Shown: piece by piece, positions 1-9,484 of the stretch
Numbering within the stretch: position 1 is the first letter of the stretch
How the letters are laid out: every line of letters begins with the position of its first letter
DNA from: Rugamonas aquatica
Lineage (GTDB): Bacteria; Pseudomonadota; Gammaproteobacteria; Burkholderiales; Burkholderiaceae_D
Reading direction: 5' to 3'
DNA: 64,000 bases
Assembly: GCF_009380215.1 (NCBI RefSeq)
Contig: NZ_WHUG01000001.1
Span: forward strand, 911,669 to 975,668
Position numbers and translations under genes: made by a program
Notes under the pieces: generated by a model
Databases searched by the model: none
Told to the model about the DNA's origin: nothing
Seen by the model: the letters and a program-made list of their open reading frames with translations, nothing else

Positions 1-462
1 GTAGGACTTGCCGTTCTGCTCCAGCGAAATGGTGCGGCGCACAGCGTCGAACATATTGATCTGGCCGGTAATCTGGTTGTCCCAGTTCGGCGTGTTCGAA
101 TCTTCGAAGTCGGTCATGTAGCTGTCGGCGCCCGAGTTGAAGGCGTTGATGACCATCTTGCGCTCGACCGGGCCGGTGATTTCCACGCGGCGGCATTCCA
201 GCGCCTTCGGAATCGGAGCGATCTTCCAGTCGCCGGCGCGGATGTGCGCGGTTTCAGGCAGGAAGTCGGGACGCTCGCCGGCATCCAGGCGCTTGGCGCG
301 CTCGACGCGCACGGCCAGCAATTGCTGGCGGCGCGATTCGAATTCGCGCGTCAGCTTGACCACCAGCGACAGTGCCTCGGTGGTCAGGATGTTTGCGTAA
401 CCAGGCTTGATCTCGCCCGTGATTTCCATGCCTGCCGGCAGAGTGATGGTGGACTGCGTCAT
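1..462 (-). CDS. aceB: Malate synthase A, 5' part (cut by window edge)
   Basis: The frame stays open from the ATG at 462 to base 1, giving the first 154 residues; the rest lies outside the window. It condenses glyoxylate with acetyl-CoA to malate in the glyoxylate shunt (family knowledge). Seen: the malate synthase A block FNSGADSYMTDFEDSNTPNW near residues 109-128, which belongs to the TIM-barrel entry region. The start is supported by GGAG about 7 bases upstream and by the typical opening MTQSTITLPAGMEI. It is divergent from a LysR gene, a usual layout for an activator and its target. Identification is firm; completeness cannot be judged. Confidence 0.95.
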   Translation of the reverse strand, partial: MTQSTITLPAGMEITGEIKPGYANILTTEALSLVVKLTREFESRRQQLLAVRVERAKRLDAGERPDFLPETAHIRAGDWKIAPIPKALECRRVEITGPVERKMVINAFNSGADSYMTDFEDSNTPNWDNQITGQINMFDAVRRTISLEQNGKSY

Positions 463-500
463 GTGCTATCTCCGAAAGAAAATATTAACTACAAGATCAA

Positions 501-506
501 ATTATA
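501..506 (-). promoter_or_regulatory. Likely -10 box of the malate synthase promoter
   Basis: TATAAT is read on the minus strand 38 bases before the aceB start. No recognisable -35 hexamer lies 16-18 bases upstream, which fits a promoter needing an activator; the divergent LysR protein is the obvious candidate (inference). Confidence 0.45.
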
Positions 507-663
507 AGCACTGGCCTTCTTGTTGCACGCCGATTCTTTTAGTGTGCAGGCTCAGTTACGCCTCGATATGTTTTACAGTATATTCACTAATAAGTTATGC
601 AAACAAGACTAAAAATCACATCATCTATGCGTTTTTATCACAAGTGACAGGGACAGCAGGCTC

Positions 664-1575
664 ATGGGTCAATTCAGGCAGATTTCCACCTTTGTAGAGG
701 TGGTTTCCAAGGGCAGCCTGTCGGCTGCCGCGCGTGCCGAGGGCATCGCCCCGGCCATGATAGGCCGTCGTCTGGATGCGCTGGAAAGCCGTTTGGGTGT
801 CAAACTTTTGCAACGCACAACGCGCAAACTGGCGCTGACCAACGAGGGCGCGGCCTTTCTGGAAGACTGCCAGCGCATCCTGGCCGAGCTGGAGGAAGCC
901 GAAACCGCCGTCGCCGAACGCAGCGCGCACGCCACCGGCCACCTGATGATCTCGGCGCCGGCCGGTTTCGGGCGTCAGCACGTGGCGCCGCTGATCCCGT
1001 CCTTCCTGGCCGAGCACCGCGATGTCAGCGTCACGCTGAACATGAGCGACCGCGTGGTCGACATCGTCGGCGAAGGTATCGACGTGGCGATCCGCATCGC
1101 CAGCCTGTCCGATTCCAACCTGGTCAGCGTCAAGCTGGCCGACAACGAACGCGTGGTGGTGGCCGCGCCCTCCTACCTCAAGCGCTACGGCGAGCCGAAA
1201 ACGCTGGCCGACCTGGCCAAGCACAACTGCCTGGCGATCAGCAGCGAAGGCAGCCAGCGCGGCTGGACCTTCCGCGACAACGGCAAGAACGTGGTGATGA
1301 AGGTCAGCGGCAACATGGGCAGCAACGACGGCCAGGTGCTGCACGACTGGGCGCTGGCCGGCAAAGGCCTGGCGTGGCGCTCCATGTGGGAAGTGGGTAA
1401 TGAGATCGAGGCGGGCAAGCTGCAGACCGTGCTCAACGAGCATTCGGCGCCGGGCAACGACATCTACGCGGTGTTCGCGCAGCGCCGCCATCTGCCGCTG
1501 CGGATACGGGCGTTTGTGGACTTCCTGCGCCACACCTACGCGCAGCCGGATTACTGGCGCAAATCCTGGAAATAG
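664..1575 (+). CDS. LysR-family transcriptional regulator
   Basis: This is a 303-residue protein of usual LysR length. The N-terminal winged helix-turn-helix (about residues 3-62) has the family pattern, with FVEVVSKGSLSAAARAEG followed by RRLDALESRLGVKLLQRTTR. The remainder is the periplasmic-binding-like effector domain. It is divergently transcribed from malate synthase with 201 bases between the start codons, so regulation of aceB and of itself is the natural guess; the effector is unknown. A hairpin terminator follows the gene. Family certain, target inferred. Confidence 0.9.
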   Translation: MGQFRQISTFVEVVSKGSLSAAARAEGIAPAMIGRRLDALESRLGVKLLQRTTRKLALTNEGAAFLEDCQRILAELEEAETAVAERSAHATGHLMISAPAGFGRQHVAPLIPSFLAEHRDVSVTLNMSDRVVDIVGEGIDVAIRIASLSDSNLVSVKLADNERVVVAAPSYLKRYGEPKTLADLAKHNCLAISSEGSQRGWTFRDNGKNVVMKVSGNMGSNDGQVLHDWALAGKGLAWRSMWEVGNEIEAGKLQTVLNEHSAPGNDIYAVFAQRRHLPLRIRAFVDFLRHTYAQPDYWRKSWK

Positions 1576-1626
1576 CAGCGGGAAATAATGCCGATTTAGC
1601 ACCCGTACGAAAATGCGGGCGAAAAA

Positions 1627-1649
1627 AAATCCTCGGATACCGAGGATTT
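1627..1649. terminator. Bidirectional intrinsic terminator between lysR and csp
   Basis: The 10-bp stem AAATCCTCGG/CCGAGGATTT has a 3-base loop, with A-rich sequence before and T-rich sequence after it. It can end both the LysR transcript and the convergent cold-shock transcript. Confidence 0.85.
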
Positions 1650-1673
1650 CTTTATTTCGTTTGATTCAGCGTA

Positions 1674-1877
1674 TTACAGTGGCTGAATGTTCGAAGCTTG
1701 CTTGCCCTTAGGACCAGCGGTCACTTCAAAAGAAACGCGTTGGTTCTCTTGCAGCGACTTGAAGCCTGCGGACTGAATCGCCGAGAAGTGAGCGAACAGA
1801 TCTTCGCCGCCTTCGTCCGGGGTGATAAAGCCGAAGCCCTTCGAATCATTGAACCATTTTACGATACCAGTTGCCAT
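1674..1877 (-). CDS. Cold-shock protein (CspA family)
   Basis: A 67-residue single cold-shock domain that binds single-stranded RNA/DNA and melts secondary structure (family knowledge). Seen: opening [21 protein letters not shown]1 KGFGFI and RNP2 DLFAHF, ending in KQASNIQPL. The frame is open further upstream, but the start at 1877 is the family start and has AGGA about 8 bases before it. A TATAAT box near 1985 implies a leader of about 100 bases, as is usual for cspA-type genes. Which of the several possible paralogues it is cannot be told. Confidence 0.96.
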   Translation of the reverse strand: MATGIVKWFNDSKGFGFITPDEGGEDLFAHFSAIQSAGFKSLQENQRVSFEVTAGPKGKQASNIQPL

Positions 1878-1988
1878 TACAATTCCTATTTCAGTTAAGT
1901 TGGGCTTGCGCCCGTGATATCGTTTGAGGCAAGAAAGAAATGACAGACAAACTGCACTACTCTTGAATCTAAACGATCCCGCATTATA
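1878..1988 (-). promoter_or_regulatory. Promoter -10 and structured 5' leader of the cold-shock gene
   Basis: On the minus strand TATAAT occupies 1988-1983, placing the transcript start near 1976. The leader begins with ATCGTTT (1977-1971), whose exact complement AAACGAT lies at 1925-1919. A further hairpin GGGC-GCAA-GCCC with a GNRA tetraloop lies at 1913-1902, shortly before the ribosome binding site. Such leaders act as temperature-responsive RNA in cspA (known); here that is inferred. Confidence 0.5.
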
Positions 1989-2163
1989 CCCATTTACGAG
2001 AGAAAAGCACGTTTTCGCGAAAATAAATGCAAAGCCAGATATTTTTTGGTAGAAACCACCGCAAACATACGACTTTCCGTGGCTCAACTCCCTCGTCCAC
2101 TGGGCGTGTGTGTCACTATAGACAACTTAATAGTAACGGACTTGAGCTGGATCAAGCGCACAC

Positions 2164-2520
2164 TTATTCATAAGTTGTTGCTTGCGCGTCACGGGAAGCC
2201 CATTTCAGTAGCTTTTCGACCTCAGGAACCACCTCAGGCCAGCCTGTATGCTCGGTCAGCACGCCGCGCACCATGTGTTCGATGCGCCGCGCCTGCTGCC
2301 CCAGCATGCCGAAACCGAAGGTGCCGGCCGACCCGGCTACGCCATGCAGCAACTCGTGCAACTGGCGCAGATCGGTTTCCGGCGGTAATTCGCCCGGCGC
2401 AGCCTTGCATACGGCCAGCGCCTGGGTGATCTTTTCCATCGTCACCGGCACGGTAACGGCGAACTTTTCGTTCAGCGCCGCCAGGCGGGCGTGGAAATCG
2501 GGATCGATAGGGGTTGCCAT
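2164..2520 (-). CDS. Hpt-domain histidine phosphotransfer protein
   Basis: A 118-residue protein consisting of one Hpt four-helix bundle. The phosphorylatable histidine is expected at His59 in LLHGVAGSAGTFGFGMLG, the standard Hpt motif. Hpt proteins pass phosphate between a hybrid kinase and a response regulator (family knowledge); no partner kinase is next to it. It follows upp by 17 bases on the same strand and may share its transcript. About 100 bases at its 3' side hold no gene. Domain call firm, pathway unknown. Confidence 0.85.
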   Translation of the reverse strand: MATPIDPDFHARLAALNEKFAVTVPVTMEKITQALAVCKAAPGELPPETDLRQLHELLHGVAGSAGTFGFGMLGQQARRIEHMVRGVLTEHTGWPEVVPEVEKLLKWASRDAQATTYE

Positions 2521-2537
2521 CGCTGAGCCCTGTTGAA

Positions 2538-3188
2538 TTACTTGGTGCCGAAGATACGGTCGCCGGCATCGCCCAGGCCAGGCACGATGTAAGCGTGGTC
2601 GTTCAGGTGCGAATCCAGCGAGGCGCAGTAGATCTTCACGCCAGGATGCGCTTTCTGGAACACTTCGATGCCTTCCGGTGCAGCCACCAGCGCCAGGAAG
2701 ATGATCTGGTCGTCAGTGACGCCGCGTTTTTTCAGCACGTCGACCGCATGCACGGCCGAGTTACCGGTCGCCACCATCGGATCGCACAGAATGAAGGTGC
2801 GTTCCACGGTGTCCGGCAGGCGCACCAGGTATTCCACCGGCTGATGGGTTTCCGGGTCGCGGAACACGCCGATATGGCCGACGCGGGCCGACGGCACCAG
2901 GTCCAGCAACCCGTCGCTCATGCCGATGCCGGCGCGCAGGATCGGAACGATGGCCAGTTTGCGGCCGGCGATGACCGGTGCGTCGATAGTCATCAAAGGG
3001 GTTTCGATGGTGCGGGTGGTCAGCGGCAGGTCGCGCGTGATTTCGTAACCCATCAACAGCGTGATTTCCTTGAGCAGGTCGCGGAAGGTACGGGTCGACG
3101 TATCCTTGGCGCGCATGTGGCTCAGTTTATGTTGAATCAGCGGGTGGTCGGTGATGAACAGGTTAGGAAAGCGCGGATCTTGTTTCAT
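2538..3188 (-). CDS. upp: Uracil phosphoribosyltransferase
   Basis: A 216-residue cytosolic enzyme converting uracil and PRPP to UMP in pyrimidine salvage. The PRPP loop appears as [14 protein letters not shown] near residues 131-144. The C-terminal uracil-binding segment includes [17 protein letters not shown]. Length and opening ([21 protein letters not shown]) are typical. It lies downstream of a TetR gene on the same strand, 39 bases away, and before the Hpt gene. Identification is firm. Confidence 0.97.
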   Translation of the reverse strand: MKQDPRFPNLFITDHPLIQHKLSHMRAKDTSTRTFRDLLKEITLLMGYEITRDLPLTTRTIETPLMTIDAPVIAGRKLAIVPILRAGIGMSDGLLDLVPSARVGHIGVFRDPETHQPVEYLVRLPDTVERTFILCDPMVATGNSAVHAVDVLKKRGVTDDQIIFLALVAAPEGIEVFQKAHPGVKIYCASLDSHLNDHAYIVPGLGDAGDRIFGTK

Positions 3189-3227
3189 TGTGTGCTCTTT
3201 TGTAGTCGGTATGTGCTGCTCATTATA

Positions 3228-3809
3228 CTAGGCCTCAGGGCCCAGAAACATGGCAACCGCCTCTTCCGCGATCTGGTCCAGGTCCGATCCCTGGCCCGGT
3301 TTGTACCATAGCACGCTGTAGTTGATGGCCCCCATCAGCAGCAAACGGGCGACCGCGCTATCGCTGCGCAGCAGCCCGGCGGCCGACAATTCGCTCACCA
3401 CGTCCTGCCACAGCTGGTCGTAGCGGTCGCGCAGCACTTGCACGCGTTCGCGCAGCTCGGGCGTCAGGCGGCGCCAGTCATACAGCAGCACGGGGATGAA
3501 GTCGTGGCCTTCGCCCAGCACGATCTCCAGGTGGGCGCGCACCAGCGCATGGAACTTGGCGCGCGGCGGCAGCTTGCCGGCGGCGATGTCCTCGGCGGCC
3601 GGCAGGCCAGCCACCAGTCCTTCCTCCATCACTGCGGCGAGAATCTCCTGCTTGCTCTTGAAGTGATAGAACGGACTGCCGGAGCGCATGCCGACGGCGT
3701 CGGCGATGTCGCGCGTGGTGGTGCCGTCGAAGCCGCGCTCGCGAAACAGGCGCGCGGCCACCCGCACCAGATCGGCGCGGCGATTATCGACAGGAGCTGT
3801 ATTCGTCAT
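3228..3809 (-). CDS. TetR-family regulator of the adjoining fatty-acid locus
   Basis: A 193-residue TetR protein. The N-terminal helix-turn-helix (about 10-55) reads RRADLVRVAARLFRERGFDG followed by TTRDIADAVGMRSGSPFYHF. The C-terminal ligand domain is variable. It is the third gene after an acyl-CoA dehydrogenase and an AidB-like protein, 15 bases behind the latter, so it is probably an acyl-CoA-responsive repressor of this locus, including the divergent thiolase (inference). A 16-bp inverted repeat over the thiolase -35 is a candidate operator. Confidence 0.9.
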   Translation of the reverse strand: MTNTAPVDNRRADLVRVAARLFRERGFDGTTTRDIADAVGMRSGSPFYHFKSKQEILAAVMEEGLVAGLPAAEDIAAGKLPPRAKFHALVRAHLEIVLGEGHDFIPVLLYDWRRLTPELRERVQVLRDRYDQLWQDVVSELSAAGLLRSDSAVARLLLMGAINYSVLWYKPGQGSDLDQIAEEAVAMFLGPEA

Positions 3810-3824
3810 AACTGTTTATCCAAT

Positions 3825-5501
3825 TTACTCAATTAATGCCCGCGCCAGTATCGCTGCGCAATCGACGCCTGCCGGCAGGCGTCCAAACGCGCCGCCCGGC
3901 TCGCGCGCCAGCCGCGATGCGACAAACGCCGACGACACATAAGCCGGCGCATGCCGCAGCAACAGGCCCGCCTGCACCGCCAGCACGACGCGCTCGGCCA
4001 GCACGCGGGCGCCGAATTCGTCGGACTGCGGCTGTTCCAGATCGGCCAGCAAGGCTTGCGCGTAGCGGACGTAGTCGGCATCGGCATCGCCGGCCAGCGC
4101 CAGTTCCGCCGCCAACGCTGCGCGCGCGGCAGGAGTTTTGCCGAAGGCACGCAGCAAGTCAAGGCACATCACGTTGCCCGAGCCTTCCCAGATCGAATTG
4201 ACGGGTAGCTCGCGGTACAGCCGCGCCAGCGGGCCGTCTTCCACATAGCCGCTGCCGCCGATGACTTCCATCGCCTCCGCGCCGAAGGCCGGGCCGCGCT
4301 TGCAGATCCAGTACTTGCCGGCCGGCGTGAGGATGCGCGCCAGCAGCGCCTGCGCCGGATCATCGCCCTGGTCGAAGCAGCGCGCCAGGCGCATGGCGAA
4401 GGCCGTCGCCGCTTCCGATTCCAGCGCCAGGTCGGCCAGCACGTTCTGCATCAGCGGCTGTTCGGACAAAGGATGGCCGAACGCCGCACGGCCGCGCGCG
4501 TGATGCAGCGCGTGCGTCAGCGCGGCGCGCATGGTTCCTGCGCTGCCAAGCACGCAATCGAGGCGCGTGTGGCTGCCCATCTCCAGTATCGTCGGAATGC
4601 CTCGCCCGGGCTTGCCGATCAACCAGCCGTAGGCGCCGGTGAACTCGACTTCCGACGATGCGTTGGAGCGGTTGCCAAGCTTGTCCTTCAACCGCTGCAC
4701 GCGGATTTGATTACGACTGCCGTCCGGCAGATAGCGTGGCAAGAAGAAACACGACAGCCCTGCGCTACCCGCGTCGTCGGTCTGCGCCAGGATCAGATGG
4801 GCGTCGCTTTGCGGCGCCGAGAAGAACCACTTGTGGCCGACGATGCGATACACATCCTCGCCCTCATCGCCGAACATCGCCCGCGCATCGGCCGGCAGCA
4901 CAGGCTCCGCGCGCGTGGTGTTGGAGCGCACGTCGGAGCCGCCCTGCTTCTCCGTCATGCCCATACCGATGATGGCGCCGCGCTTCTGCTCCACCGGCAG
5001 CGAGCGCGGATCGTATTCTGTCGACAGGATTTTCGGCAGCCATTTGGCGGCGATCTTCGGCGCCTGCTTCAGCGCAGGCACGGACGCGTAAGTCATCGTC
5101 ACCGGACACTGCGAGCCGTTCTCCAACTGGCCGAACAACATGTAGCGCGCAGCGCGGGCGACCTGCGCGCCCTCACCGCCCAGCCATGGCGACGCATGCG
5201 CGCCGTTCTCGATCAACAGCGCCATCAGGCTATGCCAGGCCGGGTGGAACTCCACCTCGTCCACGCGCTTGCCGCCTCGGTCGAAGTTGTGCAGCTTGGG
5301 CGTGTGCAAATTGGCCAGCCGCGCCAGATCGAGCACCTCGGCCCGGCCCAGCTGCGCGCCCAGTGCATGCAGCGAGTCCTCGGCCGACGCGCCGCCTTCG
5401 CGCAGCAGGGCTTCCTGCAAGGCTGGATCGGCCGCGTACAAGTTGACGTTCTCAAACGGCGCAACCGTGTTGCGCACTTCATGCGTATCGAATGGATTCA
5501 T
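3825..5501 (-). CDS. aidB: AidB-subfamily acyl-CoA dehydrogenase
   Basis: A 558-residue flavoprotein, close to AidB length (about 540) and much longer than ordinary acyl-CoA dehydrogenases. AidB-type blocks are visible: GMGMTEKQGGSDVRSNTTRA near 178-197, HKWFFSAPQSDAHLILAQTD near 224-243, and RLKDKLGNRSNASSEVEF near 270. AidB belongs to the adaptive alkylation response in E. coli, with DNA binding and isovaleryl-CoA dehydrogenase activity reported; here it sits in a beta-oxidation operon, so acyl-CoA oxidation is at least as likely. Its ATG overlaps the stop of the upstream dehydrogenase by ATGA, indicating coupled translation. Confidence 0.85.
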   Translation of the reverse strand: MNPFDTHEVRNTVAPFENVNLYAADPALQEALLREGGASAEDSLHALGAQLGRAEVLDLARLANLHTPKLHNFDRGGKRVDEVEFHPAWHSLMALLIENGAHASPWLGGEGAQVARAARYMLFGQLENGSQCPVTMTYASVPALKQAPKIAAKWLPKILSTEYDPRSLPVEQKRGAIIGMGMTEKQGGSDVRSNTTRAEPVLPADARAMFGDEGEDVYRIVGHKWFFSAPQSDAHLILAQTDDAGSAGLSCFFLPRYLPDGSRNQIRVQRLKDKLGNRSNASSEVEFTGAYGWLIGKPGRGIPTILEMGSHTRLDCVLGSAGTMRAALTHALHHARGRAAFGHPLSEQPLMQNVLADLALESEAATAFAMRLARCFDQGDDPAQALLARILTPAGKYWICKRGPAFGAEAMEVIGGSGYVEDGPLARLYRELPVNSIWEGSGNVMCLDLLRAFGKTPAARAALAAELALAGDADADYVRYAQALLADLEQPQSDEFGARVLAERVVLAVQAGLLLRHAPAYVSSAFVASRLAREPGGAFGRLPAGVDCAAILARALIE

Positions 5502-6658
5502 TTCTTCTCCTTTTTCGGCAAGGTGCCCATCTGTTTGGCGATGATGCCCAACATGACCTCATCCGCGCCGCCCGCGATGGACGTCAGGCGGCCGTCGCGG
5601 AACAGGCGCGCCACGCGGTTGTCCCAGCTGTAGCCCATGCCGCCCCAGAACTGCATGCAGGCGTCCGGCACCATGCGCAGCAGGCGCCCGGCCTTCAGCT
5701 TGCACATCGACGCCAGCTCCGTCACATCCTGCCCGCTGATATAAAGCTGCCCCGCGCGATAGGTCAGCGCGCGCAGGCTCTCCACTTCCGTCTTCAATTC
5801 CGCCAGCTTGAAATAGACATGCTGATTATCCAGCAAGCGGCCGCCGAACATGGTGCGCTCGCGCGCCCACTCCACCGTCAGATCGATACAGTTCTCCAGG
5901 TTCTGCACCGCGTTCGCGGCCGCCCACAGGCGCTCTTCCTGGAACTGCAGCATCTGATACACAAAGCCCTGCCCCTCCTCGCCGATCGCGTGGCGCTGCG
6001 GCACGCGCACTTCGTCGAAGTAAATCAGGCCGGTGTCGGAAGCGTTCATGCCGATCTTGCGGATCTTCTTGCCGACCGAAACGCCCGGCGTATCCATCGG
6101 CACCATCACCAGCGTTTTGTTCTTGTGCGCCGGGCCGTCGGAGGTGTTGACCAGCACGCACATCCAGTCCGCCTGCAGGCTGTTGGTGATCCACATCTTG
6201 CTGCCGTTGATGATGTAGTCGCCGCCGTCCTTGCGGGCGCTGGTCCTGATGGCCGCCACGTCCGAGCCGGCGTGCGCCTCCGACACGCCGACACAACCCA
6301 CCATCTCGCCGCTGATGGCCGGCGCCAGGAACTCGCGCCGCAAGGCGTCCGAGCCGAAACGCGCCAGCGCCGGCGTGCACATATCGGTCTGCACGCCGAT
6401 CGCCATCGGGATCGCGCCGCAGTCGACGTGGCCCAGCGTCTCGGCCATCGCCATCGAATACGAATAGTCCAGGCCCAGCCCGCCGTACTCGACCGGCTTG
6501 GTCAGGCCGAGCAAACCGAGCTCACCCATTTTCCTGAACAGGGCGTGCGCGGGGAAGATGCCCGCCTCTTCCCACTCATCGACATGCGGATTGATTTCGC
6601 TCTCGATGAAGCGCTTCAGTGTGCGTTGTAATTCCTGATGCTCGTGGCTGTCAAACAT
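5498..6658 (-). CDS. Acyl-CoA dehydrogenase
   Basis: A 386-residue FAD enzyme catalysing alpha,beta-dehydrogenation of an acyl-CoA, the first step of beta-oxidation. Seen: GVSEAHAGSDVAAIRTSA and KMWITNSLQADWMCVLVNT, the flavin/substrate blocks. The usual catalytic Glu position near the C-terminus reads AGGADEV (no Glu before the glycines), as in long-chain/isovaleryl types where the base lies on an earlier helix; the EERL segment near residue 248 is the candidate. First gene of the operon with the AidB-like protein and TetR; divergent from the thiolase. Chain-length preference is unknown. Confidence 0.92.
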   Translation of the reverse strand: MFDSHEHQELQRTLKRFIESEINPHVDEWEEAGIFPAHALFRKMGELGLLGLTKPVEYGGLGLDYSYSMAMAETLGHVDCGAIPMAIGVQTDMCTPALARFGSDALRREFLAPAISGEMVGCVGVSEAHAGSDVAAIRTSARKDGGDYIINGSKMWITNSLQADWMCVLVNTSDGPAHKNKTLVMVPMDTPGVSVGKKIRKIGMNASDTGLIYFDEVRVPQRHAIGEEGQGFVYQMLQFQEERLWAAANAVQNLENCIDLTVEWARERTMFGGRLLDNQHVYFKLAELKTEVESLRALTYRAGQLYISGQDVTELASMCKLKAGRLLRMVPDACMQFWGGMGYSWDNRVARLFRDGRLTSIAGGADEVMLGIIAKQMGTLPKKEKK

Positions 6659-6705
6659 GGCCTCTCTCCCGGTGATCAGGCCAGACTAGCGCAAATATCC
6701 TTACG

Positions 6706-6747
6706 AAGCAAGCAGTTGCTTTGTTGTCGTTTGCACTCTATGATAAT
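6706..6747 (+). promoter_or_regulatory. Thiolase promoter with overlapping inverted-repeat operator
   Basis: TTGCTT (6716-6721), a 17-base spacer and TATGAT (6739-6744) form a good sigma-70 promoter 23 bases before the thiolase start. The perfect inverted repeat AAGCAA-gcag-TTGCTT (6706-6721) covers the -35, the expected site for a repressor; the TetR protein of the facing operon is the likely ligand (inference). AAGGAG follows at 6757-6762. Confidence 0.55.
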
Positions 6748-6767
6748 CGTCCAGACAAGGAGATTCC

Positions 6768-7970
<1,203 letters not shown>

Positions 7971-7981
7971 ACGGAATGGAC

Positions 7982-9277
7982 ATGATTACCACACATCAAA
8001 ACGGCGGCGCCCTCACTGTCATGCTGGCCGCGCGCACCATCAATCCGCTCAGCCGCCTGTTCCAGCGCGAGCTGGCGGCGCTGATCGACACGCTGGAATC
8101 GAGGCGCACCGCGCTGCACGGCGTCATCATCGGCTTTCATGCCGAACCTGCCGACTCCGACCACGAACTGGAACACCTGATGGCGCTGACCGCAGCCCAG
8201 GCCGGCGACTGCATGCACATGCTGGGCGCCTACAACGCGCTGCTGCGCCGGCTGGAGAGCCTGGGCATTCCCGTCATCGCTACGCTGGGCGGCGCGGTCA
8301 GCGGCCACGCGCTGGGCCTGGCGCTGGCCTGTCATCGCCGCATCAGCCTGGAAGATGCAAGCTTCAGCCTGCCGCAAGTGCAGCTGGGTGTGGCGCCGGC
8401 GGCCGGTGAAATCGCCCGCACCGTGCGCCTGGCCGGCTTGCAGGCCGCCATGCCGCTGCTGCTGGAAGGCGTGACGTTGAGCGCTGAACAGGCCTTGAAT
8501 GCGGGCCTGCTGCACGCTGTCGCCGACAGCGAAGAACAGGTCGCGGAGCTGGTGCGCGGCGCCATGGAGAGCGATGCGATCGCGGCGCAGCCTTGGGATA
8601 TCAAAGGCTATCGCCTGCCCGGCGGCGCGCTCAATTCGGCGCCGATACAGACCTTGCTGCAAGTGGCGCCCGCCATGCTGCGCGAGCGCACCGGCGGCCA
8701 CCTGCCGGCGCCCGAGGCAATACTGTGCGCGATGGTCGAAGGTCTGCAAGTCGATTTCGACAGCGCGCTGCTGATCGAGAGCCGCTATTTCTGCCAGACG
8801 GCGATCAGCCCGGTGGCGCGCAACCTGATGCGCCTGAGCCAGCTGCGCACCAATCTTGCGACGCCGTCCGCGCTGGAATTGGCCGCCGCGCTGCACACGC
8901 GCTACGCCGACGAAGTTCGCGCCCTGCGCGCAGCAGCCGTGCCGGAAGCCTTGCTGCGTAACGCCTCCCGCGCCGCCGGTTTGCCCGCGCCGCCCGCTGC
9001 CGATGCCGATGCCATCAGCGCAATCGAAAGCCCGGATGCCGCCCCGCTTGCGTTTGCCGATATCCGCGACCGCCTGCTGTATGCCTTGTCAACCACTGCC
9101 CAAGATCAAGTTGAAAGCGGCGCGGTCAGCGCGGATGAGGCCGACCTGATTTCCGTGCGCTTGTTCGGTTATCCGGCGCACACCGGCGGCGCCATCCGCT
9201 TTGTCCAGCACATCGGCCCGCAGCGCTATGCCGAGCTTGCTTCTCGGGACCTTGCACCGGCCGTCGAACGCGCCTGA
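7982..9277 (+). CDS. FadJ/FadB-derived protein lacking the NAD domain and crotonase glutamates
   Basis: A 431-residue product whose parts align in order with a FadJ/FadB alpha subunit (about 715 residues) minus the middle. Residues 1-190 are a crotonase fold, about 195-290 match the linker ([19 protein letters not shown]), and about 330-431 resemble the last 3-hydroxyacyl-CoA dehydrogenase subdomain ([20 protein letters not shown]). No Rossmann GxGxxG segment is present. Both catalytic crotonase glutamates are replaced: Gly112 in ALGLALACH and Gln132 in [10 protein letters not shown]. The frame is open with normal high-GC codon use, so it is probably expressed. Start at 7982 chosen for ACGGA spacing; 7976 and GTG 7967 are alternatives. 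Probably non-catalytic partner of the thiolase. Confidence 0.8.
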   Translation: MITTHQNGGALTVMLAARTINPLSRLFQRELAALIDTLESRRTALHGVIIGFHAEPADSDHELEHLMALTAAQAGDCMHMLGAYNALLRRLESLGIPVIATLGGAVSGHALGLALACHRRISLEDASFSLPQVQLGVAPAAGEIARTVRLAGLQAAMPLLLEGVTLSAEQALNAGLLHAVADSEEQVAELVRGAMESDAIAAQPWDIKGYRLPGGALNSAPIQTLLQVAPAMLRERTGGHLPAPEAILCAMVEGLQVDFDSALLIESRYFCQTAISPVARNLMRLSQLRTNLATPSALELAAALHTRYADEVRALRAAAVPEALLRNASRAAGLPAPPAADADAISAIESPDAAPLAFADIRDRLLYALSTTAQDQVESGAVSADEADLISVRLFGYPAHTGGAIRFVQHIGPQRYAELASRDLAPAVERA

Positions 9278-9286
9278 ACCCACCTG

Positions 9287-9309
9287 CACGGCTGCACAAA
9301 ACAGCCGTG
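9287..9309 (+). terminator. Hairpin after the thiolase/FadJ-like operon
   Basis: CACGGCTG and CAGCCGTG pair around a 7-base loop just after the stop codon. The T run behind it is short (ATTT), so it may be a weak terminator. The rest of the 207-base gap to 9485 shows no gene. Confidence 0.45.
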
Positions 9310-9484
9310 ATTTCCCTCAATAGCCGCCGTTTTTTTGGTCCAACTCAAGAGAAAACTGTAAAAGTAGCTCGGATGTTGTCATTTTTCATGTAATTTCACT
9401 CTCATCAGTGATACATTGCGAATTGGTTTTGCAAGTTTCGCGCAGCCACGTTACATGCATAAAATGAAAGATTAAATCCTCGCG

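Noticed and set aside
625..1602. Long minus-strand frame over the LysR gene
   Set aside because: It is a shadow of the regulator in high-GC DNA: repetitive His/Arg/Val composition, no domain, and it covers a clear LysR protein.
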